The notes: generated by a model from the letters alone, not told the origin. DNA of 64,000 nucleotides from Cupriavidus necator (GCA_022041995.1 CP074386.1:62001-126000); one strand, 5' to 3'; shown: positions 29,201 to 39,841, numbered from the stretch's first letter. Made by a program: numbers and translations.

Positions 29201-32200
29201 CGCGGCGTCGCGGGCCTCGTCTTCGCCCGGCCACTTCGAGAGCGCATTGAGCGCGGTGGTCACCTCCCGCGCATCCATCGACTCGCGCAGCCGCGCATTG
29301 CCCTCAGCCTCCGAGATCAGACGATCGGCAAGCGCCAGCGCCGCGGCGCTTGCCTCGTCTTCGCCCGGCCACTTCGAGAGCGCATTGAGCGCGGTGGCCA
29401 CGGCCTGCGCCTCCATCGACTGGCACAGCTGGGGTTCCGAGCTAACGCGCTCGGCCAGCCGCAGCGCGGCGTCGCGGGCCTCGTCTTCGCCCGGCCACTT
29501 CGAGAGCGCGTTCAGGGCATTGGCCACATGTTTCGCCTCCATCGACTGGCACAGCTGGGGTTCCGAGCTAACGCGCTCGGCCAGCCGCAGCGCCGCCTCA
29601 CGAGCCTCTTCCTTGTCCGGCCACTTCGAAAGCGCATTGAGCGCGTTGGTCACCTCCCGCGCATCCATCGACTCGCGCAGCCGCGCATCGCCCTCAGCCT
29701 CCGAGGTCAGACGATCGGCAAGCGCCAGCGCCGCGGCGCTTGCCTCGTCTTCGCCCGGCCACTTCGAGAGCGCATTGAGCGCGGTGGCCACTGCCTGCGC
29801 GTCCATCGACTGGCACAGCTGAGGTTCCGAGCTAACGCGCTCGGCCAGCCGCAGCGCGGCGTCGCGGGCCTCGTCTTCGCCCGGCCACTTCGAGAGCGCA
29901 TTGAGCGCGTTGGTCACGGCCCGCGCCTCCATCGACTGGCACAGCTGGGGTTCCGAGCTAACGCGCTCGGCCAGCCGCAGCGCGGCGTCGCGGGCCTCGT
30001 CTTCGCCCGGCCACTTCGAGAGCGCATTGAGCGCGTTGGCCACGGCCCGCGCCTCCATCGACTGGCACAGCTGGGGTTCCGAGCTAACGCGCTCGGCCAG
30101 CCGCAGCGCGGCGTCGCGGGCCTTGGCCTGGTCCGGCCACTTCGAGAGCGCATTGAGCGCGGTGGTCACCTCCCGCGCCTCCATCGACTCGCGCAGCCGC
30201 GCATCGCCCTCAGCCTCCGAGGTCAGACGATCGGCAAGCGCCAGCGCCGCGTCGCGGGCCTCGTCCGCGTCCGGCCACTTCGAAAACGCGTTCAGGGCGT
30301 TGGACACATGTTTCGCCTCCATCGACTGGCACAGCTGGGGTTCCGAGCTAACGCGCTCGGCCAGCCGCAGCGCCGCCTTACGAGCCTCTTCCTTGTCCGG
30401 CCACTTCGAGAGCGCGTTCAGGGCATTGGACACATGTTTCGCCTCCATCGACTGGCACAGCTGGGGTTCCGAGCTAACGCGCTCGGCCAGCCGCAGCGCC
30501 GCCTCACGAGCCTCTTCCTTGTCCGGCCACTTCGAAAGCGCATTGAGCGCGTTGGTCACCTCCAGCGCCTCCATCGACTCGCGCAGCCGCGCATCGCCCT
30601 CAGCCTCCGAGGTCAGACGATCGGCAAGCGCCAGCGCCGCGGCGCTTGCCTCGTCCGCGTCCGGCCACTTCGAAAACGCGTTCAGGGCGTTGGCCACTGC
30701 CTGCGCTTCCATCGACTGGCACAGCTGGGGTTCCGAGCTAACGCGCTCGGCCAGCCGCAGCGCCGCCTTACGAGCCTCTTCCTTGTCCGGCCACTTCGAG
30801 AGCGCGTTCAGGGCATTGGACACATGTTTCGCCTCCATCGACTGGCACAGCTTGGGTTCCGAGCTAACGCGCTCGGCCAGCCGCAGCGCGGCGTCGCGGG
30901 CCTTGGCCTGGTCCGGCCACTTCGAGAGCGCATTGAGCGCGTTGGCCACGGCCCACGCATCCATCGACTGGCACAGCTTGGGTTCCGAGCTAACGCGCTC
31001 GGCCAGCCGCAGCGCGGCGTCGCGGGCCTTGTCTTCCTCCGGCCACTTCGAGAGCGCATTGAGCGCGGTGGCCACGGCCCACGCCTCCATCGACTGGCAC
31101 AGCTGGGGTTCCGAGCTAACGCGCTCGGCCAGCCGCAGCGCCGCCTCACGAGCCTCTTCCTTGTCCGGCCACTTCGAAAGCGCATTGAGCGCGTTGGTCA
31201 CCTCCCGCGCCTCCATCGACTCGCGCAGCCGCGCATCCCCCTCAGCCTCCGAGGTCAGACGATCGGCAAGCGCCAGCGCCGCGGCGCTGGCCTCGTCTTC
31301 GCCCGGCCACTTCGAAAGCGCGTTCAGGGCATTGGCCACGGCCAGCGCATCCATCGACTGGCGCAGCCGCGGGTCCGATGCGAGGCGACCGGCCAGCCGC
31401 AGCGCCGCGTCGCGGGCCTCGACCTCGCCCGGCCACTTCGATAACGCGTTCAGGGCGTTGGCCACTGCCTGCGCCTCCATCGACTGGCACAGCTGGGGTT
31501 CCGAGCTAACGCGCTCGGCCAGCCGCAGCGCGGCGTCGCGGGCCTTGGCCTGGTCCGGCCACTTCGAGAGCGCATTGAGCGCGTTGGCCACGGCCCGCGC
31601 CTCCATCGACTGGCACAGCTGGGGTTCCGATGTGAGGCGCCGGGCCAGGCACCGTACCGCCTCGCTGCCCCGATGCGACGCCGGCCACTTTGAGAATGCA
31701 TTGAGCGCGTTGGCAACATGCTGCCCGTCCATCCGCTGGCGCAGCTTTGCGTCCGATGTCACGCGTTCGGCCAGCCGCAGCGCCGCCTGACGCGCATCGG
31801 CTTCGTCAGGCCACTTCGAGAGAGCGTTGAGCGTGATGGCCACCCCCAGCGCATTCATCGACTCGCGCAGCGGCGCGTCTGCCGCAACGTGCCTGGCCAG
31901 CTCCAGTGCGTTCTCCCCGACCCTGCCATCGTCCGACCACTTGCTCAGGGCATTGAGCACATTTGACATATCCTGTGCGTTCAGCGTCGGGATCAGACCA
32001 CGCAATCGAAGATGCCTGACAAGACCGGACACCGCATCGCAGCACGCCGGGCGCTCCGGCGCCTTGGACAGCGCATTGCACAGCATGGCGGCTTGCCGTC
32101 CGTTCAGCCTGTGCAGCGCGCCCGGCCTCAGCAGTTCGGTCGCGATGCTTCGCAGCGCTAGCCGGCAGATCTCGCTGTCGGCATGCTTGCTAAGCTTGTT

Positions 32201-33111
32201 GGCGAAATGCACGTAGCTTGCAGCCGGCGCGCCCCGGCACCAGTCGGTGTCCACAAGATAGTGCGCCGCCAGTTCAACCGCCTCGCGAACGTCGTTGGCC
32301 CGCGCAGGCGGTATGTTCCTGACCTTGTTCCTGACCTGCAGTTTCTGCAAATACAAGTCCAGGAAGTGCAGGTTGTCGCCGGCATAGTCTGGGCGCAGGA
32401 AGACCAGTGCCTGCCCGTAGCCGTTGCGCTGTGCCAGCACGTTCTCCCTTGCCAACCGGATGGCAAGTTCAGGGAAATCGGCATCCTTCGCGTTGCCGGA
32501 AAGCACTTGCTGCTGCGCATACCGTTGGTTCCTGAGCTGCCGGCCGAACTCGTGTTCAGGATACGTCAGGACTCTCCCCAGATTCCGGCTGCGGCGCTGT
32601 GGTTCGCTCGGCTCGATGCGCATCCTCGAGTGGTGCCTTTCATCCAGCGCTTCAATCGCATCGCGGGCCGGTCCCTTGCGCGATGGCGCCGCCGCGGCGA
32701 TCTGATACCTCTCCATCCCGCTTGCAGCAAGGGTTGACCGCAGCTGCTGGTCCGGCAGGTTGCGCGTGCTGGGCGGCCACGACGACTGGGCCCTGCGGGG
32801 TGCATCGTCCGCTGCTCGGTCTGACACAGGCCTCCCGCTACTCGGCAAAGCGCGCAACGGATGTCCGGCAGTATCCTCGTCCCCCTGTGGCCGTGAAGCG
32901 AATGCCCTTTGCCGTTGAGGTCCGGAATAAGGCTGCATCCTGCGCTGCTGGCGACGCGCTGCCAGGTCTTCCCGCCGCGGCAACGTGTCAAGGACCGTGT
33001 CTGTCCTCCGGGACGCAGGTTCGGGCCGCGAAGTCGGGGCTGTCCGGGTGCAGCCTCGTCAATCTTCTGATCGCCACCAGCGTCCGGACTCGCCGGGCTG
33101 CCAATTCTCAT
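23299..33111 (-). pseudogene. ripS: RipS/XopAD (SKWP-repeat) giant type III effector, two frameshifts
   Basis: The product would be about 3,270 residues. The start is ATG 33111 (MRIGSPASPDAGG), with GGAG about 13 bp upstream; that N-terminus looks like a type III secretion signal. The frame changes between about 33060 and 32985 (into APTSRPEPASRRTD ... MQPYSG). A 3,100-residue frame follows with about 27 SKWP repeats (31960-28570), a large central region with a DTDGDD motif (near 26290), and two copies of a RelA/SpoT-like domain (about 25120-24800 and 24460-24110), each with WEIQFHT. Near 23810, in a G/C homopolymer, the sense shifts again to a C-terminal domain with NNCLLDTVLQ and GHFQPLW, like an OTU/papain-type cysteine protease. 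SKWP effectors are injected into plant cells. As written the frames are broken, so either it is a pseudogene or these are assembly errors. No HrpB box was found upstream of 33111. Confidence 0.85.
28570..31960 (-). repeat. SKWP repeat array of ripS (about 27 units)
   Basis: Twenty-five exact SKWP motifs are flanked by one SKWS and one SRWP unit. There are two unit types: a 42-residue type (LAERVSSEPQLCQSMEA) and a 46-residue type with a four-residue insertion (LADRLTSEAEGDARLRES). They recur in short alternating blocks and are nearly identical at DNA level (126 or 138 bp), which implies recent duplication or homogenisation. The units resemble helical-hairpin solenoid repeats (ANALNALSKW). Confidence 0.9.
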
Positions 33112-33489
33112 AGCTATGCCCCTTCTCCAGTAGTTACCTGGCAGGCTGTTAAAATAGCTCCGGCCGTTGTCATCGGATCGGGCGGGTAGACCGTTGAAAC
33201 AAGCGGCTATGTCGGGATAGTGGAATCAGGACGAGTAAGCCCCAACTCAACAGCCATTACGGGGGGACAATCCGGACTCTTGAGGAAACAAGACGGGCGC
33301 ATCTCATGCTGGCGGTGTCGATCAAGAGCGGAGATGGACAAGCACAGTTGGGATATCGCATTGGAGTGTTTGGCATCTTGCCAGCGTCATACTGAGGGCG
33401 TCGCGACGACGCTGCAAGATGCCATCGGTGGACGTCGTTTTGGCACGCAGGCAAGAAGGTGTCCTGATTCTCGATAACCTGAGGGTGAA

Positions 33490-34217
33490 TCACAGCAAGC
33501 CGTCACCTCGCGTGCACCGGCTACCTCGCGTGCACCGGCTCGCACCGAACTGCAACTTCAAGGCTTTGTCGTGGGTCTGCACAGTGTTCAGAGACAGCCG
33601 AGCGTATTCGATGTTACTTTCAGCATCATTCGGTGAAAAATTCGACCGCTTTACCAGTGCCTCGACGGCGCTGTACAGGCACTTCTCTTGTCGTGTTATG
33701 TTGCAACAACTCAGCAAGGCGTGCGCTTGCTCTGCCGTGCCCGGGGTCTGGCAGGGTCGCCAGTATAGGGGTCTTCCTCCAAATGAAAGTTGTTCCCAAC
33801 GCCGATCGTTCGCACCACCGCCGGCTGGTCAGCGTCGGCAAACATGGCAAACTCCTTCGCCATCTCTCGATCAGATGACAAGTAGTGGTGTTCGCCCGAA
33901 GCAGTCACACCAGAGCTACTGAAATTCATCAGGAAATTTGCGCTTCCGCCATCTGTGGCTCCACTCCCTTTACGCTCGTTCACGAAGCCATTTCTGCGAA
34001 GAGATGACACGTGTTCGCGCTTGGTTCCATGCCAAAGAACGCTCTCCTGATAGACCCGTTTGGCAAATGGCACCAGTCCATTCAAGGTCTCATTTGAATA
34101 TGGTGATCGCGAAGATCCAGGCTTAGCTCTTTTCGCCTCAACGTCCGACTCATACCCATCGGAACCATAGTCGCTTGAAGCTCGCGCTCCACCACGCTTA
34201 GAAATGCAGCCGCCCAT
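33490..34217 (-). pseudogene. putative myristoylated type III effector with ADP-ribosyltransferase-like motif, frameshifted
   Basis: The N-terminus MGGCISKR fits an N-myristoylation signal (Gly2, Ser6) with a Cys4 palmitoylation site, typical of effectors that go to the plant plasma membrane. Residues about 60-75 read SVLWHGTKREHVSSLRRNGF, resembling the HGT motif of PARP/ART-type ADP-ribosyltransferases, followed by a YLSSDREMAKEFA segment. The first frame stops at 33711, but the sense clearly continues in another frame (LLSCCNITRQEKC ... YARLSLNTVQT) to 33490, so one base near 33720 is lost or the sequence is wrong. Full length would be about 241 residues. A perfect HrpB box lies 71 bp upstream. 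The enzymatic call is an inference; I could not match it to a named Rip family. Confidence 0.65.
33506..33541 (-). repeat. 18-bp tandem duplication in the effector 3' end
   Basis: Two exact adjacent copies of acctcgcgtgcaccggct duplicate six codons (SRCTRG) near the C-terminus of the effector. The stretch 33112-33489 between the two effector genes holds nothing else I can support. Confidence 0.8.
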
Positions 34218-34287
34218 GACAATGGAATACCGGTAGTGAATTTCCTCGACTGTACGGACCTACAGCGTCAACGTCGCTCGATCACCG

Positions 34288-34311
34288 CGAAAAAATGTGC
34301 ACTGACGCGAA
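34288..34311 (-). promoter_or_regulatory. perfect hrp_II box (TTCG-N16-TTCG)
   Basis: On the minus strand TTCG (34311-34308), 16 bases, then TTCG (34291-34288) exactly matches the HrpB-dependent promoter element of R. solanacearum. It lies 71 bp before ATG 34217, a normal distance. It predicts co-expression of the effector with the type III secretion system. Confidence 0.85.
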
Positions 34312-34491
34312 ACGGATCAATGCCGTTTCATGCGGGAATGCGACGGTTCGGATGCACAACGGTGCTGAAACGGCACGTCGATCCTACGGTTCAATGTGTA
34401 AAAGCCGCGCCGCATCCCGAGCTGGTTGTGATGTGATGGACGACTCCCGCTACGCAGCGAGAGGTTTGTGCCAGAGTGGAGAGGTCTAAAG

Positions 34492-34836
34492 TGGACCCAC
34501 GATTTGAGACAGTGCCCAGGCGGTAGTTTAAGCTGTCGTCCTTGAAGGGATGATGGCAAATGAGTGAAGGCAAGAAGCGCAAGGTGCATACGGCGGAATT
34601 CAAGGCCAAGGTTGGTCTGGAGGCGGTGCGCGGGGTGAAGATGATTAGCGAGATTGCGCAGACATACGGCGTGCATCCGGTGTTGGTTGGGCAGTGGAAG
34701 AAGGAAATTCTTGAGCGGGCCGGCGCCCTGTTCGAAACCAAGCGTGGCCCCAAGCCGGCCGAGGACAAGAGCGGCGAGGATCGCCTGTACGGCGAGATCG
34801 GGCGGCTAAAGATGGAAGTGGACTGGCTTAAAAAGA
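34492..34836 (+). pseudogene. IS3-family element fragment with truncated OrfA
   Basis: The left end begins TGGACCCACGATTTGAGAC (34492 onward). OrfA starts at ATG 34560 (MSEGKKRKVHTAEFKAKVGLEA) with its HTH and the leucine-zipper-like GRLKMEVDWLKK, then is cut at 34836 by the ISL3 element. OrfB is absent. Confidence 0.85.
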
Positions 34837-35431
34837 GGTTCGTCAGGAAAAAGTGTGGGTTGACGAAGGCTCAGGAAGATTGCCAAGTGCATGATATAGC
34901 GCGATTTCCGTCGCCCTGAAGGTTCGGAATCCGTACGATTTTCTCATGGTGACTTTGGCCTTGTTGTTCAGGCCCTCGACGACGCCGCTGGAGAACTGCT
35001 TGCGGGCACGGAAGTAGTTGAGGATCAGCTCACGGTGGGCACGCACGGTGCGGGCGAACTTCTTCATCGGCTCGATGCGCGAGCGCATCACCTGCGTACA
35101 CCACTGGTCGAGGAATTTTCCGGCCCAGTCCGGTGAGATGTAATCCCAGAGCTGCTGGAATTCCTCTTTGAGCAGCCAGGCGCGTACGGTGCGCAGGTTG
35201 TACTGTAACAAGTCACGCATGCGCAGTCGCTGTTTGTCGGTCAGGTTTTCCGGACGTTTGAGCAGGCACCAGCGGGACTTCTTGAGCACCGGCTCGTATC
35301 CGTCGCGGACCATGCGGCGGGACTCTTCAGCGCGAACCTCATCGATAGCCTTATTCATCTTCGCAACGATGTGGAAGCGGTCCAGGATGTTCAGCGCATT
35401 GGGGCAATGCAGCGCTATCATCTCAAGGTAG
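34837..35431 (-). pseudogene. ISL3-family element, 3' part only (copy 1)
   Basis: It begins with the terminal sequence GGTTCGTCAGGAAAAAGTG and encodes the C-terminal part of an ISL3 transposase, from about PYLEMIALHCPNALNILDRFHI to the end (TFRATEIALYHALGNL). It is virtually identical to bases 60524-61120 of copy 2. The N-terminal half was removed where the IS256 element joins at 35432. The catalytic Glu region (FSSGVVEGLNNKAK) is retained. Confidence 0.85.
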
Positions 35432-35486
35432 GGGGACCTGTCAGAAATTTTGTGTTTAGGGCATAACATGTCACCAAGGAGCATGT

Positions 35487-36746
35487 ATGCCACGCAAGAC
35501 GAAGACCAGCCAAGCCGCCGACCGCGCGCTGCCGAGCATTCCCGAGGACCTGATCGCCCATTTGGTAAAGGGTCCCATGACCGCGGAAGCCGTCGAGGAG
35601 GCCTCGATGGCGTTCAAGAAGGCCCTGATCGAGCGGGCCCTGGGAGCTGAGCTTGGCCATCATCTGGGCTATGCACCGGGCGCCGAGCGCCCGGCTGGCA
35701 CGGCCAATCAGCGCAATGGCAAGAGCGCCAAGACGGTGTTGACCAAGGACGGGCCGCTGCGAGTGGACATCCCACGCGACCGCGACGGCAGCTTCGAGCC
35801 GATCCTGATCCCCAAGCACGAGCGGCGCTTCACCGGCTTCGATGACAAGATCATCGCCATGTACGCCCGTGGCATGACCGTGCGCGAGATCCAGGCGTTT
35901 CTGGCCGAACAGTACGGCACCGAGGTCTCGCCTGAGTTCATCAGCTCGGTGACCGATGCGGTCATGGACGAAGTCATCGCCTGGCAGGCGCGCCCGCTTG
36001 AGGCGATGTACCCGGTGGTGTTCTTCGACGCGCTGCGCGTCAAGATGCGCGAAGACGGGGTGGTGCGCAACAAGGCGGTCTACCTGGCCCTGGGTGTGTT
36101 GCCTGACGGCACGCGCGACATTCTGGGCCTGTGGATCGAGAACACCGAAGGCGCCAAGTTCTGGATGAAGGTGTTCAACGACCTGAAGACGCGCGGCACG
36201 CAGGACATCCTGATTGCGGTGACCGATGGCCTCAAAGGGATGGAGCAGGCCCTGAATGCGGTGTTCCCGGAGACGACCCTGCAGACCTGCATCGTGCATC
36301 TGATCCGCAACAGCCTGGGGTACGTCAGCTGGAAGGAGCGCCGGGCCGTGGCGGCCGCGCTCAAGCCCGTGTACACGGCCCCCACGGTCGAGGCTGCGCT
36401 GGCCGAGCTGGAGGCCTTCGAGCAAGGGGAATGAGGCCGGCAGTACACGCCGATCGCCGCCTCCTGGCGTCGCGCCTGGGATCAGGTGATTCCGTTCTTT
36501 ACGTTCCCGCCGGCGATCCGCAAGATCCTCTACACGACCAACGCGATCGAGAGCATCAACGCGCAACTGCGCAAGATCATTAAGACCCGAGGTCACTTCC
36601 CCAGCGATGAGGCGGCGACCAAGCTGCTGTGGCTGGCGCTGCGCAATATTACGGGAAGGTGGGGCAGCTCAACCCATGACTGGAAGGCAGCCATGAACCA
36701 GTTTGCGATCCTGTACGAAGAACGCTTCACCCACCCCCATCGCTGA
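35487..36746 (+). pseudogene. IS256-family transposase with internal nonsense codon
   Basis: The frame is open across 35487-36746 except for one TGA at 36432-36434, where homologues are expected to have Trp (GE[W]GRQYTPI). Catalytic residues are present: Asp in VVFFDALRVKM, Asp in VTDGLKGME and Glu in TTNAIESINAQL, the last after the stop. The change is compatible with a G-to-A nonsense mutation. It is the only disruption in this gene and, unlike most in the window, it is a substitution rather than an indel. Confidence 0.85.
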
Positions 36747-36755
36747 GATAATGCT

Positions 36756-36783
36756 GGCTCACCGGTCCAATCGCCGGTGAGCC
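36756..36783 (+). terminator. hairpin after the IS256 transposase
   Basis: A 10-bp perfect stem (GGCTCACCGG / CCGGTGAGCC) with an 8-base loop is followed by TTTACC, just after the transposase stop and inside the right end of the IS. Confidence 0.6.
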
Positions 36784-36820
36784 TTTACCTGCCCTGCACA
36801 CAAAAAAACTGACAGGCCCC

Positions 36821-37827
36821 TTGCAGACGGAATTGTCCATTGATTGCAGCAACGCTTTCTTTGCAATCACCAGATTGGCCAGCGCAAACAAGGTGTCGCA
36901 CTGCGCACCGTTTTTGGCCAATCCCCTGTAGCGAGCCTTCTTGTGCTTGAACAGATTCTTCACCACATGAAACGGATGTTCAACCCGGGCACGAATTTGC
37001 GCCTTGACCTTCTCCAAGGCCTGCGTCAATTGCTTCAGCGGCCCTTCGGTCATGCCCTTGAGCCTGGAGCGCTTCATAGCCACCGACCACCGAACATCCG
37101 CCTTGATGGCGCCCTCTGCTTGCGCCTTCAAGATCTCGTCGCGCCTGTGCACGCCGGTGTAGCCCGCATCAAGAATGACGTCATCCTCTTGCCCGTGCAG
37201 CACCTCATGGGTGTGCGCCACGTCAGACTCGTTGGCCGCGGTGTAGTGAGTGCTGTGCACCAAGCCCGATTCAGCATCGGCACCCACATGCGCCTTCATG
37301 CCGTGGTACCACTGATTGCGCTTCTTCGTTTGATGCATTTCAGGGTCACGCGCCTTGTCTCGGTTCTTTGTCGAAGTCGGCGCATTGATGATGGTGGCGT
37401 CCACCATCGTGCCCTCGCGCATCATCAGGCCTCGCTCGCGCAGGTGGGCGTTGATCTGCTCAAACAGCACGGCGGTAAGCTTGTGCTTCTCGAGCAGGCG
37501 GCGAAACTTGAGCACCGTGGTGGCGTCCGGCGCTTCCTCATGTCCCAAGTCAACACCGACAAAATTGCGGATGGCCGCGCTGTCGCTGACGGCATCTTCA
37601 AGGGCCTCGTCGGACAAGCCATACCACTGCTGCACAAAGTACAGCCGCAGCATGCGTTCCAGGCCAATGGGCGGGCGCCCTCGTTTGCCCTTGGGGTAGT
37701 ACGGCTCCAGTGCCTCCAGCAATCGAGCCCAGGGCACCACCTGCTCCATCTCACCCAGAAATTTCTCGCGCCGCGTAACGCGCTTCTTTCCCAGATACTC
37801 GGCACTAGCAAAACTGATTTGTTGCAT
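36821..37827 (-). CDS. IS5-family transposase (last few codons replaced)
   Basis: The IS5-type transposase starts MQQISFASAEYLGKKR at 37827. The DDE core has MVDATII, VILDAGY and RARVEHPFHVVK. The frame reads through the IS junction at 36820 and stops at 36727, replacing the natural tail after LANLVIAKKALLQS with foreign residues. All catalytic positions are kept, so activity in trans is conceivable, but the element lacks one end. It is clearly related to the IS5 at 11901-13026 but is not a close copy. Confidence 0.8.
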
Positions 37828-37898
37828 CGGCGTAGCTCGCTGGTCGTCCTTAGTCTATCAACGCTTCACAGCTGCTCAACGTCGACACTCTCGTCGAT
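36821..37898 (-). mobile_element. IS5-family element, truncated at its 3' end
   Basis: Its transposase gene runs into the IS256 end at 36820, so one terminus is lost. The other lies before the IS630 element, which begins at the TA dinucleotide at 37899. Its exact end is not visible to me. Confidence 0.6.
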
Positions 37899-37900
37899 TA

Positions 37901-39000
37901 CTCAGCAGTCAGAAATATATGCGACAGAAGGATGGCGGAAGAATGAGCGTACAAGCGCCGGATTTTCCGCCACGGTTTGAAGCTGTTCGTTGACCTTTTG
38001 TTGCAGGTCCTCACCTTTACGAAGAGGCCTGCGTGCCACACCTGTGCGCTTGGTATGACTCCACACCAACTCGTCTGGATTGAGGTCGGGCGAGTAGCCA
38101 GGCAAGAAGTGCAATGTGAGCTTGCCCTTTGTCGATTGAACGTAGCGCTTCACGCATGCCTTCTTATGTGCGGGCAGTCCATCGACCACCATGTGCACGC
38201 TGTTTTTTCGCCCGCGCATCAATTTCTTGAGGAGTTCGACGAACAGCTCTCCAGTCAGACCGCCTTTGTAGGTGGCGAACCAGAAGGCCCCCTTGGAGTT
38301 GACTGCCGACGCGGCACTGATGCTCTGGCGCTGCCCCGGCCGATCGACCACCGGGGTCTTGCCACGCGCACCCCATGTCTTGCCATGCACGGTGTCGGCA
38401 CGAAAGCCTGACTCGTCCCAGAAGAAAATGTCAGCCTTCTGTGCCTTTGCCGCTTTCGCAATGGCAGGAAAGGTCTCCTTGCGCCATGCCTCAACGGCCA
38501 ATGGATCGCGTTGATAAGCGCACTGCAGTGGCTTTTGCGGCGTCAGTCCCCTGCGCGCCAGAAGCGCACCGATGCTAGCCAAGGACAGATCCACTCCGAA
38601 TTTTTCTTCCACCAACAACTGAACAATCTGGCGCGTCCACAAACCAAAGTCAAAACCGTATTGCGTCGGATTCTTGCCATTGATCCAGCGAAACACCTGG
38701 GCTTCTTGGCTGTTCGTGAGTTTGCGTGGCCTGCCACTACCTTTGGTTGAGCGCAAAGCCTGCAAGCCCTTGCCGCGCCCCATGGTCATAGCGCGACATC
38801 GGAAGGCCCAGGAACGATGCATGCCAAAGGATTTGGCTACGTCCTCAGGATGCTCACCCTCCCTCATCCGTTGCACGGCCAGTACGCGCATTTCCTCAAG
38901 GGTGTTATGCGCCAAGGTTCGTCCGTCTCGTTTCATAAACGTCGGATTTCGACAGATTATGGAAGTTCAATTTTTGTCGCATGTATTTCTGACTACTGAG
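37901..39000 (-). mobile_element. intact IS630-family insertion sequence
   Basis: It is flanked by TA on both sides (37899-37900 and 39001-39002). Inverted ends read CTCAG(c/t)AGTCAGAAATA. It inserted into another IS630-like element, whose 3' part follows at 39003. Confidence 0.85.
37902..38936 (-). CDS. IS630-family transposase
   Basis: This intact protein of 344 residues starts MKRDGRTLAHNTL. It has an HTH at about 25-60 and a DDE core with Asp in FFWDESGF, Asp in MVVDGLPAHK and Glu in NPDELVWSH. It ends AYISDC at the very edge of the element. The family joins elements at TA dinucleotides, which agrees with the flanks. Confidence 0.9.
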   Translation of the reverse strand: MKRDGRTLAHNTLEEMRVLAVQRMREGEHPEDVAKSFGMHRSWAFRCRAMTMGRGKGLQALRSTKGSGRPRKLTNSQEAQVFRWINGKNPTQYGFDFGLWTRQIVQLLVEEKFGVDLSLASIGALLARRGLTPQKPLQCAYQRDPLAVEAWRKETFPAIAKAAKAQKADIFFWDESGFRADTVHGKTWGARGKTPVVDRPGQRQSISAASAVNSKGAFWFATYKGGLTGELFVELLKKLMRGRKNSVHMVVDGLPAHKKACVKRYVQSTKGKLTLHFLPGYSPDLNPDELVWSHTKRTGVARRPLRKGEDLQQKVNEQLQTVAENPALVRSFFRHPSVAYISDC

Positions 39001-39002
39001 TA

Positions 39003-39839
39003 AATCAGCCTTTCCCAAGCTCACGCGAGCGCAACAGGCGCAGGTCTTTCGGTGGATCAACGGGCGGGATCCTCGGCAGTACGGTCTGGACTTCGGGCTA
39101 TGGACACGACAGATTGTGGCCACGCTCATCGATGAGAAATTTGGTGTGAAGATGGGTGTCACAGCGGTGGGCAGGCTGCTGGCGGGACTGGGCTTGAGCC
39201 CGCAAAAGCCATTGCAGCGGGCGTACCAACGAGATCCGCAGGCCGTCGAGCGCTGGCAGCGTGAATCATTTCCTGGCATTGCGACTGCGGCCAAGCAAAG
39301 CGGTGCGGACATCTACTTCTGGGACGAATCAGGATTTCGAGCCGACGCGGTGCATGGCAAGACCTGGGCGGTGAAAGGCGAGACACCGGTGATTGAGCGC
39401 CCCGGGCAGCGCCAATCGATTTCCGCCGCGTCCGCGGTGAACGCCAGAGGCGCCTTCTGGTTTGCGACCTACAAAGGGGCCTTAACCGCGGAGCTATTCA
39501 TCGAATTGCTCAAGAAGATGATGAAGGGCCGCAACCGCCCAGTGCATCTGATCGTTGACGGACTGCCAGCACACAAGAAGGCCAATGTGCGCGAGTACAT
39601 CGAATCGACCAAGGGAAAGCTCACGATGCATGTGCTGCCGGGTTACGCGCCAGACCTGAATCCCGACGAGTTCGTGTGGAGTCATCTCAAGCGAACTGGT
39701 GTGGCGCGCAATCCGTTGCGAGCGGGCGAGAAACTGGAAATCCGCGTTGAGCAGCACCTGCACGAGGTGAAGGAGAACCGCCGGCTTGTGCGCTCATTCT
39801 TCGACGCCCCATCTGTCGCCTATATTTCGGACTGCTGAG
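39003..39839 (+). pseudogene. IS630-family transposase, 5'-truncated
   Basis: The open frame starts at the insertion border (KLTRAQQAQVFRWINGRDPRQ), lacks the N-terminal HTH, and continues intact through FWDESGFRADAV, LIVDGLPAHKK and NPDEFVWSH to the stop at 39836-39838. A TA at 39840-39841 marks its natural right end. The missing 5' part is not on the other side of the IS630 at 37901-39000, so a deletion accompanied the rearrangement. Confidence 0.85.
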
Positions 39840-39841
39840 TA

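Larger units (their letters stand above)
35432..36820 (+). mobile_element. IS256-family insertion sequence
   Basis: The ends are imperfect inverted repeats: GGGGACCTGTCAG at 35432 onward and the complement of GGGGCCTGTCAG ending at 36820. It separates the ISL3 fragment from a truncated IS5. The flanks show no target duplication, as expected when one side has been rearranged. Confidence 0.8.

Noticed and set aside
28076..31790. Very long plus-strand reading frames (up to about 640 codons) across the SKWP region
   Set aside because: They are antisense shadows of the repeat units and consist of repeated Ser/Arg or Gln/Arg-rich strings; the minus strand encodes the recognisable effector.
28570..31960. 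CRISPR-like regular repeats
   Set aside because: The repeats are 126-138 bp, in frame, without spacers, and encode protein repeats.
33112..33489. HrpB box for ripS
   Set aside because: No TTCG-N16-TTCG on the minus strand; TTCG pairs near 33607-33630 are on the plus strand with an 18-base gap.
37902..39839. Two adjacent IS630 elements as one inverted-repeat composite
   Set aside because: They belong to different IS630 types, and one is 5'-truncated by the other.
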